Assembly: GCA_017354895.1 (NCBI GenBank)
Contig: CP071498.1
Span: forward strand, 3,658,001 to 3,722,000
Direction of reading: 5' to 3'
DNA from: Podospora comata
Taxonomy: Eukaryota; Ascomycota; Sordariomycetes; Sordariales; Podosporaceae
Length of the DNA stretch: 64,000 nucleotides
Shown: positions 11,345 through 21,696 of the stretch, piece after piece
How the letters are laid out: every line of letters begins with the position of its first letter
Position numbering within the stretch: position 1 is the first letter of the stretch
The notes under the pieces: model-generated
Database searches by the model: none
Seen by the model: the letters and a program-made list of their open reading frames with translations, nothing else
What the model was told of the DNA's origin: nothing
Translations under genes and position numbers: made by a program

Positions 11345-11617
11345 TTATTCACTCAAAGAGCGAGACGACATCGAGGACACCGAGAACCCTGTAACCCGGT
11401 CGAAATTTGCGCGCCACAGTCTTGTCTGCTTATCTGACTCTTTGGTGGATCCGCTGATCATGTCAACGGGCGAGACCCTGCGGCCTTCCATGAGCATGGA
11501 TAGAAACCGGTATTGAGACTTTCCCTTCAGATTTCTTCTTCTGGTGATCTCTTGCTGAATCTTGGCATAAGATATCTCCGAGAGTGGCATCAGGGGCAGC
11601 TGCGAGTCTTCGGGCAC
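11345..11617 (-). CDS. doubtful small hypothetical protein
   Basis: A 90-codon frame with a plausible basic helical stretch (EISYAKIQQEITRRRNLKGK). No motif, no splice support and no recognised family. Listed because it is longer and more protein-like than neighbouring noise; it may not be a gene. Confidence 0.2.
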   Translation of the reverse strand: MPEDSQLPLMPLSEISYAKIQQEITRRRNLKGKSQYRFLSMLMEGRRVSPVDMISGSTKESDKQTRLWRANFDRVTGFSVSSMSSRSLSE

Positions 11618-11803
11618 AGTCCGTTATGTGACGACAACCACAATGTCTACACTGTCGTCACCCGAAGATTAAGACTTGGACAACCTCAAGTAGGTAAGAA
11701 CAGAACAACTCACACCTACGATATATATCCACTTGCTGAATTCAATCCGAGGACGAGTCAGAGCTAGAAACAAAATTGAGACCGACATCAACTTGCCTTC
11801 ATC

Positions 11804-13172
11804 ATGACGCTCGGAGGCGATGGCCCATGGGCTGTCTCCGTCATGTGGATAGTTACAGCCCTTACCTTTGTCTTCGTTCTCCTCCGTATCTACACCAGGG
11901 CCTACGTGGTGGAAAGCTATGGGCTGGATGACCACGTCTACAACTTCGCGTTTGTGAGTTTGCCTTTACCCAGAGCTCCATCGAACTAATTCTGACGTTC
12001 AACACAGGTTCTCCTGCTGTGCTACACAGGCATGACAACCATCGCAGCCCAATATGGCTTCGGCCAAAACATTTTCGACATACAGGAAGTTGAAGACCTT
12101 GTCAGAGCTATTTTGTTCGAGGCAATCGGCCAAACATTTGCGGTGGTCGGCATGGCGGTGGCAAAGTGGTCGCTGGGTCTCTTCTTGCTGCGCCTTGTCA
12201 CGCAAACATGGCACAAGGTCGTCATATGGATTGCGATGGGAAGCTTGCTGGCAGCGTCTATATCCGTCTGCTTTGTGTTCTGGCTGCAATGCTCGCCACC
12301 GGCTTACCTCTACGACAGGAGAATTCCTGGGGGTTACTGCTACATCAACACCACGCCAGTGTCGTTTACCTTGTGCAGTACGTCTTCTCTCCGACTGATA
12401 AAAGATTCTTTTCTGACAGATTGAACAGTCCTCTGCGTCATTGCAGACTTCTTCTTCGCCATCTTCCCATGGGTCTTCCTGTGGAAGCTCCAGATGAACC
12501 AGCGGGAGAAGATTATCATTGCCGCAAGTATGAGTCTTGGGTTGATCGCCGGTGCATGCGGTATTAAAAGGACCATTGAAGTCCCCAATCTTTCAAGTAC
12601 AAACTACACTAGTAAGCCGTCCCTAGTCGCCTCTTCCCATTCATATTTCGCTGACAATGGTCGACATAGAGGACACAGTTGGTCTCATTGTCTGGTCCGC
12701 TGCCGAAATCGCCATCACCATGATCTGCATTGGCGTCCCTGTCGTCCGCCCCCTCTACAAAGGCTTCATCGACAAGCTCACGTCCCGCGCCACCCGCTCA
12801 ACATCCGGTTACAAGAAACAAAGTGGTCCACGATACGGGCTCAAGACATTTGGGGGGAGCACCATGCCTGGAGGTAGTCGGTGGCAGGCTGAGACAACTG
12901 ATGGGGAGGAGGGTGATGACAGAGCAAAGAAAGCCGAGGAACGGACAAGGCAGCTGAAGATGGGCGTGAACGGCCCCTTCACTCATACCAAGGCTGTTGG
13001 TGGGAGGACCATGCCGGCTAATAGGAGTGATGAGGAGATGTTGGGGCAGGAGTATCGAGAGAACATGGCGGATGACGTGGAGGATGGAATTGGGAGGGGT
13101 AGTAACATTCAGGTTGTCGAGACTTGGACTGTTGATCGGTCGTCACCGGTTGGGTCGCGGGGGAGGTATTGA
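11804..13172 (+). CDS. Pth11-like / fungal rhodopsin-fold integral membrane protein
   Basis: Four exons (11804-11953, 12008-12377, 12429-12611, 12670-13172) close in phase to 401 aa. Seven hydrophobic helices fill the first two thirds. The family pattern is clear: VSVMWIVTALTFVFVLLRIYTR, YGLDDHVY after helix 1, AKWSLGLFLLRLV, QCSPP and GGYCYI in a loop, ADFFFAIFPWVFLWKLQMNQREK, and a final VGLIVWSAAEIAITMICIG. This is the fungal rhodopsin domain (SAT4/Pth11-like) family. About 140 hydrophilic residues follow, rich in Arg, Glu and Gly. There is no CFEM domain at the N-terminus. Family members sit in the plasma membrane and some act as GPCR-like sensors; ligand and signalling here are unknown. 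Confidence 0.9.
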
Positions 13173-13807
13173 GTTGTCGGTCTGCCGCGGAGGTGACCAT
13201 CAGCAGAGCCGTGGCCCGGCGTTGAGATGTCACAATATTGTATCTTGATGGATTTGTTCAAGCTTTGTAATTCCCGAGATCCTGTCCGCCTACGTAATCA
13301 CAGTTCTCGGGGCTTTTTTGATGCTTGATGCTGTTGGTTGGACATGGCTACTGATGACATAATTCATGACAACCAACAAACTCCGCGGCGCCGGAAGATC
13401 GATCCCACCATCATTCCCGAAATGGTGACACTGGGCTCAGAGTCCTTGACCTCGGCGGAGCTATGTCATTGTTAGACTTGGAGGTGAGCAAAGACTCTCT
13501 CTTCACGATTACGTACCTCATGAATATATTAGGGGAATTATATCGAATCAAGCCCTGCACTTTGCATGTGATGGATGAACTGGACTGTCATGATGACTGC
13601 CGATTCGGCTGGTGGAGCCATGAAAGATGTGCCCGAAGTCACTTTTATGTCTGCGGTAAGATAACGCCTATTGTGGCAAGAGATGTTGGTAACGACATCC
13701 ATGTGATCCGTTCAACCAGCTACCTGCAAAAGGTATATAAGGGATGTCTGGTGCCTACAACAGATCAACCCTTCACTATCAGCATCTTCAGTATCACATC
13801 CAACAAC
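13173..13807 (+). other. intergenic/promoter region
   Basis: Separates the Pth11-like gene from the secreted hydrolase. The frame of the hydrolase is open upstream to 13463, but that extension lacks protein character and a TATA element lies inside it. Confidence 0.4.
13733..13740 (+). promoter_or_regulatory. TATA box of the secreted alpha/beta hydrolase gene
   Basis: GTATATAA lies 68 bp upstream of the ATG at 13808, leaving room for a short leader of about 40 nt. This supports 13808 rather than the upstream in-frame codons as the translation start. Confidence 0.45.
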
Positions 13808-14952
13808 ATGGCTAAGCTCTTCATCTTTCTGTCCGCCTTTCTGGGCATCCTCACTACACTGATCTCAGCTCAGTCCAGCCCTTTCGAAATGATCACCCTC
13901 ATCAAGATTGACTACAGCACTGCCGAGCTAGCTGAGCACTACCACCGCCTCGACGTCACCTACAAAACCATCAACGCAACCGCCATCAAAGCTGCCGTCC
14001 TGGTCCCGAAGAAGCTCGCAGCCTCCAACAAGAAGACCGACGCGCCCGTGGTGGTGCATTTCCACGGCGGTGGTCTCATCATCGGAACTAGCCCCGAGCC
14101 TGCCTTTATTGCCGACTGGTATGTTCACTAACCCCCCTATTCTGCCCTCCAATGCTAATCTCCATCAAAAGGGTAACCCAACTCCCCGTCTCCACAAACT
14201 CCATCCTCGTCTCCCCGTTCTACCGCCTCCTCCCTGAAGCCAACGCCCCAGAGACCCTATCCGACATCTCCTCCTTCTGGTCCTGGCTTCACACCTCCCT
14301 CCCATCCGTCATCGCCTCCGCCTACCCAAAGATCAATACCAACCTCAATCAAATCGTCACCGTAGGAGAGTCAGCAGGCGGCTACCTCGCCGTTCAATCC
14401 GCTCTCTTATTCCAGGAAAAAGCCAAGATCAAGGCCGTCATCGCGCAATACCCCGCCATCTGGCCCGACCTAGCCGCCTGGGGGTCTCTTCCCCTCCCTG
14501 ACCCAACCGACGAAGCTGTCATTAAAGCCGGAAAGGTCATTGATGAGTACCTCGGTAACCTGACGGGAACAGAAATAAGAACTGACGCCCCCTACCCTGA
14601 CCGCTGGGAGTTGACAGACGCGGCGTTGTTGAGTGGGAGGAGCTTTGAGTTTTGGGGGAACGAGACTGATATTGTACAATCAGGGTTGGGGTATGCTTTG
14701 AACGTGTCGAGGCAGTGGGGGGACAAACTGCCGGGGTTTTGGGTTCTTCAGGGGGAGAATGACGGGATGGTTGCACAGGCGGGGACGGATGAGTTTCTTG
14801 CTCGGTTGAAGGGGGTTCACCCGGGGGTGGAGGTCAAGTACACGCTTAGACCGGGATTGCATGGTTTTGATGCGCTTTATGGGTTGGACAAGCCTTTTAT
14901 TGCGGAGGGGGTGAAGTGGGTGAAGGGGTTTTGGTTGAAGGGGAAGAACTAG
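13808..14952 (+). CDS. secreted alpha/beta hydrolase (HSL/fold-3 type esterase)
   Basis: Exons 13808-14118 and 14172-14952 give 363 aa. The start opens on a signal peptide (MAKLFIFLSAFLGILTTLIS, cleavage near AQS). The oxyanion-hole motif HFHGGG and the nucleophile elbow GESAGG are both present and correctly spaced. Near the C-terminus are GENDGM (candidate Asp) and GLHGFD (candidate catalytic His). These are hallmarks of the hormone-sensitive-lipase-like alpha/beta hydrolase group, which cleave carboxyl esters. N-glycosylation sequons (NAT, NLT, NVS) fit secretion. The substrate is unknown. Confidence 0.88.
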
Positions 14953-15438
14953 GTGCCTAAGATATCCAAGGGATCATTTACCGTATCCATGCCTAGGCGT
15001 GCCTAACGGAAAGGTATACAACTCACTTACGGACAGGAATAATGGGGAGTGTGGCAAGTAATGATTAAACACAACGGCTGCTTTACTGGAGGGCTCAAGG
15101 TCACCGTGACTCATAAGCAAGTGACAAGCAGAAAACTGAACAAATAAAACAAACGCCTTGCTTTCTACCGGCCCAACTGCCAACCGTTCGCGCTTTCCAG
15201 CACGACCCATCAAACCCTCTACTGTAAATCCACCAAAGACGAAGAACCCCGGGCACGTTCCCCCCTACCGTTTCACGGGTTCTATTCCAGACCATTGGCT
15301 GACCACACGGATCTCAAGATAGGATCCCATTCATTTACTATCGCCCGTTGTAACAATTCTCAATTCTCTTCAGGCCGCCGGGCCCTCGGCTTCCGGTGCA
15401 GAGTTCTTCTCAGTGCGCTTCTGATCAGCTTCCATTTT
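14953..15438 (+). other. intergenic, no gene seen
   Basis: Downstream region between a rightward and a leftward gene (convergent 3' ends). No coding frame or element recognised. Confidence 0.4.
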
Positions 15439-15936
15439 CTAGTCGATCCTGTTCTGTTCTCCCTGTCTCGGGCCCGGTTTGTGATCACGCGCTGGGCAGG
15501 ATTGGTAGCCGGTGTATTGGCATCTGTCCCTTGGTTTCTGTTCGCAGTTTCGGCCTGGGTTGGTTTGGAACGGGTGTTTGACGGTATTGCTGTGGGGTTG
15601 GCAAAGATGGATCGTTCGATTTTGCATGCCCCTGAAGCAAGGTTCGAGACCCGTTTGGCAGAGCCAGACTTTTGCTTTCTCTGCCCCCTCCTCAAATATT
15701 ATTCTGGCGTTCTTATTCCCCCCTTCTTGTTTTGGTAAGGCGGCACTGGGAAGTTTGACCAAAAGCGTGGTAGGCTCAGTGGAGGGCGCGGGTACAGCCG
15801 CTCGGCCGGCTTCAATTGCGTTGACCTGGTTCATGTAGTCCGTAGCGTTTGCAGCTGAAGGGAATGTGATTTTCACAGTCCATTCTTGCTCTTCTTTTTT
15901 ACTTCCATGTCGAACTAGTTCGGTCCTATAGGCCAT
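15439..15936 (-). CDS. unnamed protein, paralogue A of a local pair
   Basis: A single frame of 165 aa. The first 115 residues align with the protein at 17649-18125. Shared features are a beta-rich start (YRTELV...WTVKITFPSAANATDYMN), a middle LLVKLPSAAL segment, and the signature WLCQTGLEPCFRGMQ. The last 50 residues are basic, Gln/Pro-rich and unlike the paralogue, so they may be intron read-through or a divergent tail. No signal peptide, membrane segment or named domain is visible. The similarity to a second local copy is the main reason to believe it is a gene. Function unknown. Confidence 0.5.
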   Translation of the reverse strand: MAYRTELVRHGSKKEEQEWTVKITFPSAANATDYMNQVNAIEAGRAAVPAPSTEPTTLLVKLPSAALPKQEGGNKNARIIFEEGAEKAKVWLCQTGLEPCFRGMQNRTIHLCQPHSNTVKHPFQTNPGRNCEQKPRDRCQYTGYQSCPARDHKPGPRQGEQNRID

Positions 15937-16447
15937 AGTGTAAAGGGTGATACTTTTGGCGATTTTTTAGATCGAGAAGCGATTCAAAATTAGGGTCAAA
16001 GGCGAATGGTGGGAATCCGTGATAGAACTCGATTGTTCCTTTGCTTGGTGCTTCATAAGGGTGGGGACATGCATCTGGGCAAAAAGGCCAGCGCAACAAG
16101 GCTGGCTGTGCTGAGTTCTCCTTTAATGCAACAACCACATGCACTTCGGATACATATTTTGTCCAATGGCTTTGCTAGGACAGATGTGCCTGCATGCCGA
16201 GATGACCCCATTGAACACACCATATCACCCAACGAGACGAGTGAGCGGCCCATTACTAGGTAGATCATCATAGCCCATTTGATTTGATAGTGCGCTGAAA
16301 GGGAATGCGACGAGTGAGGTGGTGCATACCTCCACATCTTTGCTAGGTCCCGGTATAACCTGAAATGAAGTGGCTATATATGGCGCTAAACGCACACAAA
16401 AGTCACCTGAGATTTTGACTTGGAACTCAGTGGGAATAGGCCCTAAA
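15937..16447 (+). other. divergent promoter region
   Basis: Lies between the leftward paralogue A and the rightward DUF6594 gene. No coding frame supported. Confidence 0.4.
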
Positions 16448-17303
16448 ATGGCAAAAGGGGATCTCGATCCAGAGTGGCTCAATCTCGCAGATCCCCAAGC
16501 CTGGATCAGTCACAATTACCGAGAACACCTAATAACCAAAGTCGAAAATGGAACCCCATCTGGGACCAAGCACCGCAAGCCGATGTCTTCAGCTATTGTA
16601 TAAGCATCGCACAACTGCAACACATGCGGATACAGCGACTACAAATACAACTTGCATCAGCTGCAAGAAAAGCATACGAAGGTGCAGATACAGAGAGTGA
16701 CTGGAAAGATTGGGATAAAATTCTTAGTGAATATGGTAGGATACCCCACCTCGTTTACCTACTGCATCTTGCGAAGCCAGGGTGCTGACATTGTCACGCT
16801 CAGTTTCTGCAGTCCAAGAACATGACTACATGGAACAACACGGATCAGGCGGGAGAGGCCCTTTCCTGACAACAGGGGAGCGTTATATAGACAGGAAGGT
16901 TGTTGAACAGGTCATACATGGCTTCCAACTCTCGGAGTCGACTGATTCAAATCCGGCTGGTGAACCTTCGCTACGAGTATGGCAAACAACTCGACGGGCC
17001 CCTGTTCCGACACGAGGAGACAACCGTCTGAAGAAGCTTCTGGCCCGGATTGGTATAGCTGCTATCGGGACTGCGTTTCTCATTGCCCCGATGTGGCTGT
17101 TGATATGGGTTGTGTGGGAAGACATCTGGGTGGCGCTGTGGTCGACAACCATTCTTGTTGCTGTGTTTGGGGTGCTGATGGCATGTGTACTGGAGAATGA
17201 AATTGTGGTTTTGTCACCATCTGCGGCTTATGCAGCTGTGCTAGTGGTCTTTGTCGCCCTTGTTGCGGAACGGGCCCGGGGTCAAGATGAGAAGGGTTCA
17301 TAA
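16448..17303 (+). CDS. DUF6594 membrane protein, apparent 1-nt frameshift
   Basis: The N-terminus MAKGDLDPEWLNLADPQAW is in one frame and the expected continuation KWNPIWDQAPQADVFSY is in the next. The switch falls in an A-run at 16545-16548, so one A is missing by biology or by sequencing. Downstream, intron 16736-16803 (68 nt) closes in phase to give KILSEYVSAVQEHDYMEQ, a typical DUF6594 helical region. The C-terminus has three membrane helices ending in the family pattern SPSAAYAAVLVVFVALV. Exons are 16448-16735 and 16804-17303, about 262 aa if the frame is intact. DUF6594 has no established function. The gene is flanked on both sides by related leftward proteins. Confidence 0.7.
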
Positions 17304-17648
17304 TCAGAAAATATATTCTGTGGTTAAACACCACGGCCGGTTATTCGCTTTGAGGGAGTCTGAAACTCGATCGGACCTTACGAAAGGGTCAATTATATGT
17401 ATCTCTGGCACCGTGATTCTGCATGATATGATACAAATATTTACTTCGAAAATGCCCGTATTCTGTCTCCAACATCATTTGGTAGGTACCCTAGATACCT
17501 ACTTACCGTACAGCTAGGTTGGTAGACAGACAGCACAACAACTCAAGACAGTCGCTGTTCGTGCTCAGTTCTGGTTTTCCTTCAGTGTGACATTGTAAAT
17601 CATTCCTGCATTTTAAACCATCCCGGACCCCTTCCCTATTTCGGAGTA
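17304..17648 (+). other. intergenic (convergent 3' ends)
   Basis: A TAGGTACC-type motif occurs at about 17481-17510. No gene seen. Confidence 0.4.
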
Positions 17649-18125
17649 TCATTGAAACTTCCAGGTCTTTAGATGTCGCACCACGCTGTTCCAAATTGCC
17701 GAATCATTTCTTGTCTCGGCCAGACCTGCATCCCCTCCCGCCCAGCTGGCACCCCATAGTCCACATGGTTCTTTGAGCCAAAGAGTCATCTGTCTCTGTC
17801 GGAAACATCGTTCGAGTCGGGTGCGTAAAAGCCATTCATTGGCGTGCGCGGCGCTGTTGAAAACGATGCCTAGTCGATTCTTGAGAGTTATATGGTTGAC
17901 TTCTGTAAGGTGTAGGTATACATGACAACCCCGCTTGACACAGAGGTTGGTGAATTTGACGCAGTCAAAGTACAACGATGCCTCCTCATCGGTTGGAAAA
18001 GAGACCAGGATGCGTCGTTGACCGAGCTCAAGTACCAGCTGTATGTTGTATTCTGCCCTTTCGTGTGGTGCCGGTTGATCCACTGGGAATGTCGAAGGGA
18101 AGATTTGAGATTTGTTTGCGTCCAT
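17649..18125 (-). CDS. unnamed protein, paralogue B of a local pair
   Basis: A single frame of 158 aa from ATG 18125. It shares with the protein at 15439-15936 the order YNIQLV...ILVSFPTDEEASLYF, HVYLHLTEV, and the signature WLLRTRLERCFRQRQ (pattern WLxxTxLExCFRxxQ). There is no signal peptide or membrane helix; beta strands are followed by a helix ending in Trp/Leu/Cys. No named family recognised. Its position on the other side of DUF6594, in the same orientation as paralogue A, suggests local duplication. Confidence 0.5.
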   Translation of the reverse strand: MDANKSQIFPSTFPVDQPAPHERAEYNIQLVLELGQRRILVSFPTDEEASLYFDCVKFTNLCVKRGCHVYLHLTEVNHITLKNRLGIVFNSAAHANEWLLRTRLERCFRQRQMTLWLKEPCGLWGASWAGGDAGLAETRNDSAIWNSVVRHLKTWKFQ

Positions 18126-18838
18126 ATCGTTTCGTAAAGGGAATAAAAGAAAGATGACGTGAAAGGTGATGAACGGGTTGCTAGAAGGAGAAGCCTGCGA
18201 CCAGTAGCGTATTTAAGAAGGACCCAACCTCTAGGACTCAATCTGGTGTGCTGTGGCTGAGTCCTGGAGGCAGCCCAAGGCCCCAACTCATTTCTCGCAA
18301 GCGAGTTGTGGCGTTGACTACCTGGTAGGGAAAGTGAGGATAGATGCTAAGGCTGAGAAGGCATCTCTGCCCTAAAATTTGGGCCCATTCTTAAGGCGAT
18401 CCCATTGTTGGCAGTTCTGAGAGCGAGCTTACTGCACGCCTACCGGCTCTGAAATAGGATGTTGACAGTCTTGGCGGCAAGGTGAAATTAGTGGATCAGC
18501 ACTCAGGGGCTCAGGAGCTAGACCCACTTGGCCCCCCTTGGTTGACTGGCCAACCATGACACCCACCTCGACATGTCATTGTCTTGGTCGACCTCTTTGA
18601 TGTTTCGAAACACCTAGCATAGTAGCTATCTTTGTTTATACCTGATGAAATTCTAAGGGAATGTCGTGGCAAATGACCGAGGGTGGTCATGGATGAGCAT
18701 GAGGTATGATAACTGGTAATGGCAGGTGGGTCACTGTAGGTATAAAGGCAGTAATTTAAATCGGTTAGGACTTGGGTGCCTCTCATGCTTCAGTCACGCA
18801 TTAACGTACGCTTTTCCAACTCAAACTCATATTAGCCA
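18126..18838 (+). other. intergenic, no gene seen
   Basis: Holds a GC-rich patch near 18505-18540 (GGGGCTCAGGAGC...) that resembles one near 32340. Otherwise unremarkable. Confidence 0.4.
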
Positions 18839-20984
18839 CTAACTGTGAATACCTGGAAGCTCCATGAGGTCCCAGTACTCCTCAAAGGTTTCAACACAGG
18901 TGCCGCCTATACTCTTACCCATAGCCTCCCTCCTCGTGAACCCGTTGCCCATGAATGCAAACCTGTTTTGTCTGATAGACGGCCCGTTCCTACTACCAAC
19001 CATGCCGGGATAACCGTAGCCAAAGTCGTAGTCCTCCCACCTTGGATGCCTCATCATCTCCACGAAATGGAACGCACTCCCAGGGTAAATACCAATTACC
19101 CTGTCTTCACCTCCCTCGCCGACTCTTTTGTACCAGCTCCGGCATCCTTCTGTCCACATACTCCCCCTCAGATACGCCTGAGCATGTTCGTTGTACTCGT
19201 CCATGACACTCCTTTGAACCTCCATGCACCTTACGCCTTGGGTCTGCATCTTCCTCACACACTTGTAGATGTACATGCCCTGAGCTTGGATAGCCTGCAC
19301 CAACCCTCCATTCGCAACCGGGGAGTTGGGACCCAGAAACATGAAGTAGTTGGGGAAGCCAGACACCGTTGTGCCAAGGTAGCACTCTGGGTTAGTACCT
19401 CCATCCCGGTGACAACCGCTCCATCGCTCCGCAAGTCTCACCCCATCACGTCCCACGAGCTCAAAAGAGGGGATGTACGACGCTTCATATCCTGTAGCGC
19501 ATACCACCACGTCAAATTCTCGTTCTTCCTCCTCCTCCTCGCTGGCCGAATGTGACAGCATGATTCCCCGCCCGGTAAACGTCTTGATAGAGGTACCTGG
19601 ACTCCCTCCAGCCTGGTTAGACTGTGGATCGAGGAAGACACACTCCACTCTATCATCCAGCAAAGTCTCCAAGAAATCCTCGCTCGGAGTTACCCGTCTG
19701 CAACCAACAGAAAATTTCGGAATCAGCCGTTTAGCGATAATCCTGCCTTTTTCTGAGGTCTCTACCTGAAGTCGTGACTCCATACTCTTTCGACAAGCTT
19801 CCTGGGTTGCACTTTGAGGAAATCGCCCACCGCCTGAAGCCCTGAAAGCAGCGTTGCGTTCGTTAGTGAGAGCGCGACGGTGGGCGAGAAGGGATTTGGG
19901 GTCTGAGCTGAAGGTGAGCTGTGTCGGGGTGGGATAACTGTTGTGTTCATCTACGAACTGCGCAGGTTGTGCTGATGATTTGGATGGAGGGCACGTAATC
20001 CATGTCGAGGAGCGGGCAAAAAGTGTCGTGGTTTTCGCCTCTGCTCGGAGTCAGTACAAGGAAAATGCCAGACAATACATGGGGCCTAGACCTGCCTTTT
20101 ACAACTTCATGAAGTATCTGTACCCCTGAAGAGCCAATGCCAATGATTGCCACGTTCTTGCCGGCGACTTCCACCGTCTCATCCCAGAGGGCTGAGTGGA
20201 CAAGCTGGCCTTTGAAGCGATCCATCCCCATGATTTTGGGCCACTTTGGGGTTCTACATAATAGATGGTCAGAAAAGGAGTTCGCATGGCGTACCTGCAA
20301 GTGGTGTGTGATTGGGACGTGAACTCACTGAAGAAAGCCTGTCGCGTTTACCAGTGCATTGCATCGATCCTCAAACTCGGTTCCCTTGGCCATGTCAATG
20401 ACCGTGAGGCACCACTCTCCAACCTCTTCATCCCAGACTGCACTGGCCACTTTGTGCCCGTACTTGAAGTACTGCTCACAGTCGTACTTGACTGCTGTGT
20501 CTTTGAGATAGTGATGGATACTAGAGGCGGTGGCGTAGTAGCTGGGCCAATGTGGATTGGGACAGAAACTGTAGTTGTAGATGTGGGCCGGAGTATCACA
20601 CTGGCATCCCGGATATCTGGAGCAAAAACGATGGACTTTTAGCGTCTTCTCAATTGTTAATGGGAGTTGCCAATCTTACCTGTTGATCAGCCACTTGCCA
20701 CCAAGATCGCCATTCATCTCGTAAACCTGATAGTCAAGGTTCTCCCCCTGCATCTTCTGACCTACAATGATGGATAGGAGTAGCCCTGAATAACCGGCAC
20801 CGATGCATACCAGACGGAAAGGCCGAGGCGATCCCAATGGAACTTCCTGAATTTTGTAGCCACGGCTCGGCGTAATGCTACCCATTGTGTGCTGTTGAAG
20901 TGGCTTGGAATACGGCGACTCTGTGTGTCCAGGAATACACTCGACAGTGCTGAAAAGAGATTTCTCAAGATCGAGTGTGCTCAT
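18839..20984 (-). CDS. Baeyer-Villiger-type FAD/NADPH monooxygenase
   Basis: Four exons (20984-20680, 20616-20329, 20253-20096, 20040-18839) close in phase to 650 aa. Motifs in order: FAD-binding CIGAGYSGL, YPGCQCDTPAHIYNYSF, NATGFLQTPKWP, the BVMO fingerprint FKGQLVHSALWD (FxGxxxHxxxW), NADPH site GIGSSGVQIL, FARSSTWI, and VVVCATGYEASYIP. The family inserts oxygen next to ketones or oxidises heteroatoms; the substrate is unknown. A second in-frame ATG at 20885 (MGSITPSRG) may be the true start, because a TATA-like TATAAAT lies at 21009-21015, too close to 20984. Intron 3 (20041-20095) uses a GC donor. Confidence 0.9.
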
Positions 20985-21008
20985 GGACTCTTCACGAGGA
21001 ACCGAGCC

Positions 21009-21015
21009 ATTTATA
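21009..21015 (-). promoter_or_regulatory. TATA-like element before the FAD monooxygenase
   Basis: On the minus strand it reads GTATAAATGG. It is 25 bp from the upstream ATG and about 125 bp from the ATG at 20885, favouring the inner start. Confidence 0.35.
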
Positions 21016-21696
21016 CAGCTTGGTCCAAGCGAATAACGCGGGCACTGGCGAGAAGGCTCGACCTTGAGCCTCTGAACACGTGCCAAAACACTGCCAGATG
21101 AGGTTCCAAGTACATCTTTGCTGATCTTTCCTGCCGCTGAATCGAGCACCATCCATCATTCGCCCAACATCATAACCCTGAAGGAGTCTGTACAGAAGCC
21201 CCCAACGTGATCAACGAAAAGGGAAGAATTCAGATGCATGCAGAGCCTCAGTTTCCCAAGGCTCGTGAACACCGGTTCTGATTTGCTAGAGATCCCTCTC
21301 TAACCCCCGCGCATTTCTGCACAAATGAGTATGACAAAGCTACACCAGCGCTTGAAATGGTGCCATCGGTCCTAGTCGAGGGCGAGGCTCCAAAGGAATT
21401 CCGGATGAAGTGCTCTCCCGATGCATGCCAAGATGCCATTATCAGTCCTCTATTCCGGGTCAGAATGTTGTCATAACGTAAAATAATGATGCCCAATCTT
21501 TACTCAGAAAGAGGGGGGAAGATATGAAGCCAAGAAACTCACCCCATTCGTGTGGACAAATTGGGATAGCTTGAGGTCGCCAAAAGGAGGCTCGCCAAGC
21601 GAGAATTGGGCGAGAGCAAAAGCCAAGTGAGGGAATTTGTATGAAGTGGGAAGTTATCGAGAGGGGGCGCGGCTCAAAGGATCAGAACACCGGCGT
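21016..21696 (+). other. intergenic, no gene seen
   Basis: Upstream of the monooxygenase and downstream of the regulator gene. No supportable coding frame. Confidence 0.4.

Larger units (their letters stand above)
10283..11803 (+). other. long intergenic stretch with two weak small ORFs
   Basis: Apart from the 30-codon zinc-ribbon frame at 10766-10858 and the doubtful leftward frame at 11345-11617, nothing coding is supported. A TAGGTAGGTACC motif sits at about 11192-11203. Confidence 0.4.

Noticed and set aside
13463-13807. Upstream extension of the secreted hydrolase
   Set aside because: A TATA box lies inside it and it would bury the signal peptide 115 residues into the protein.
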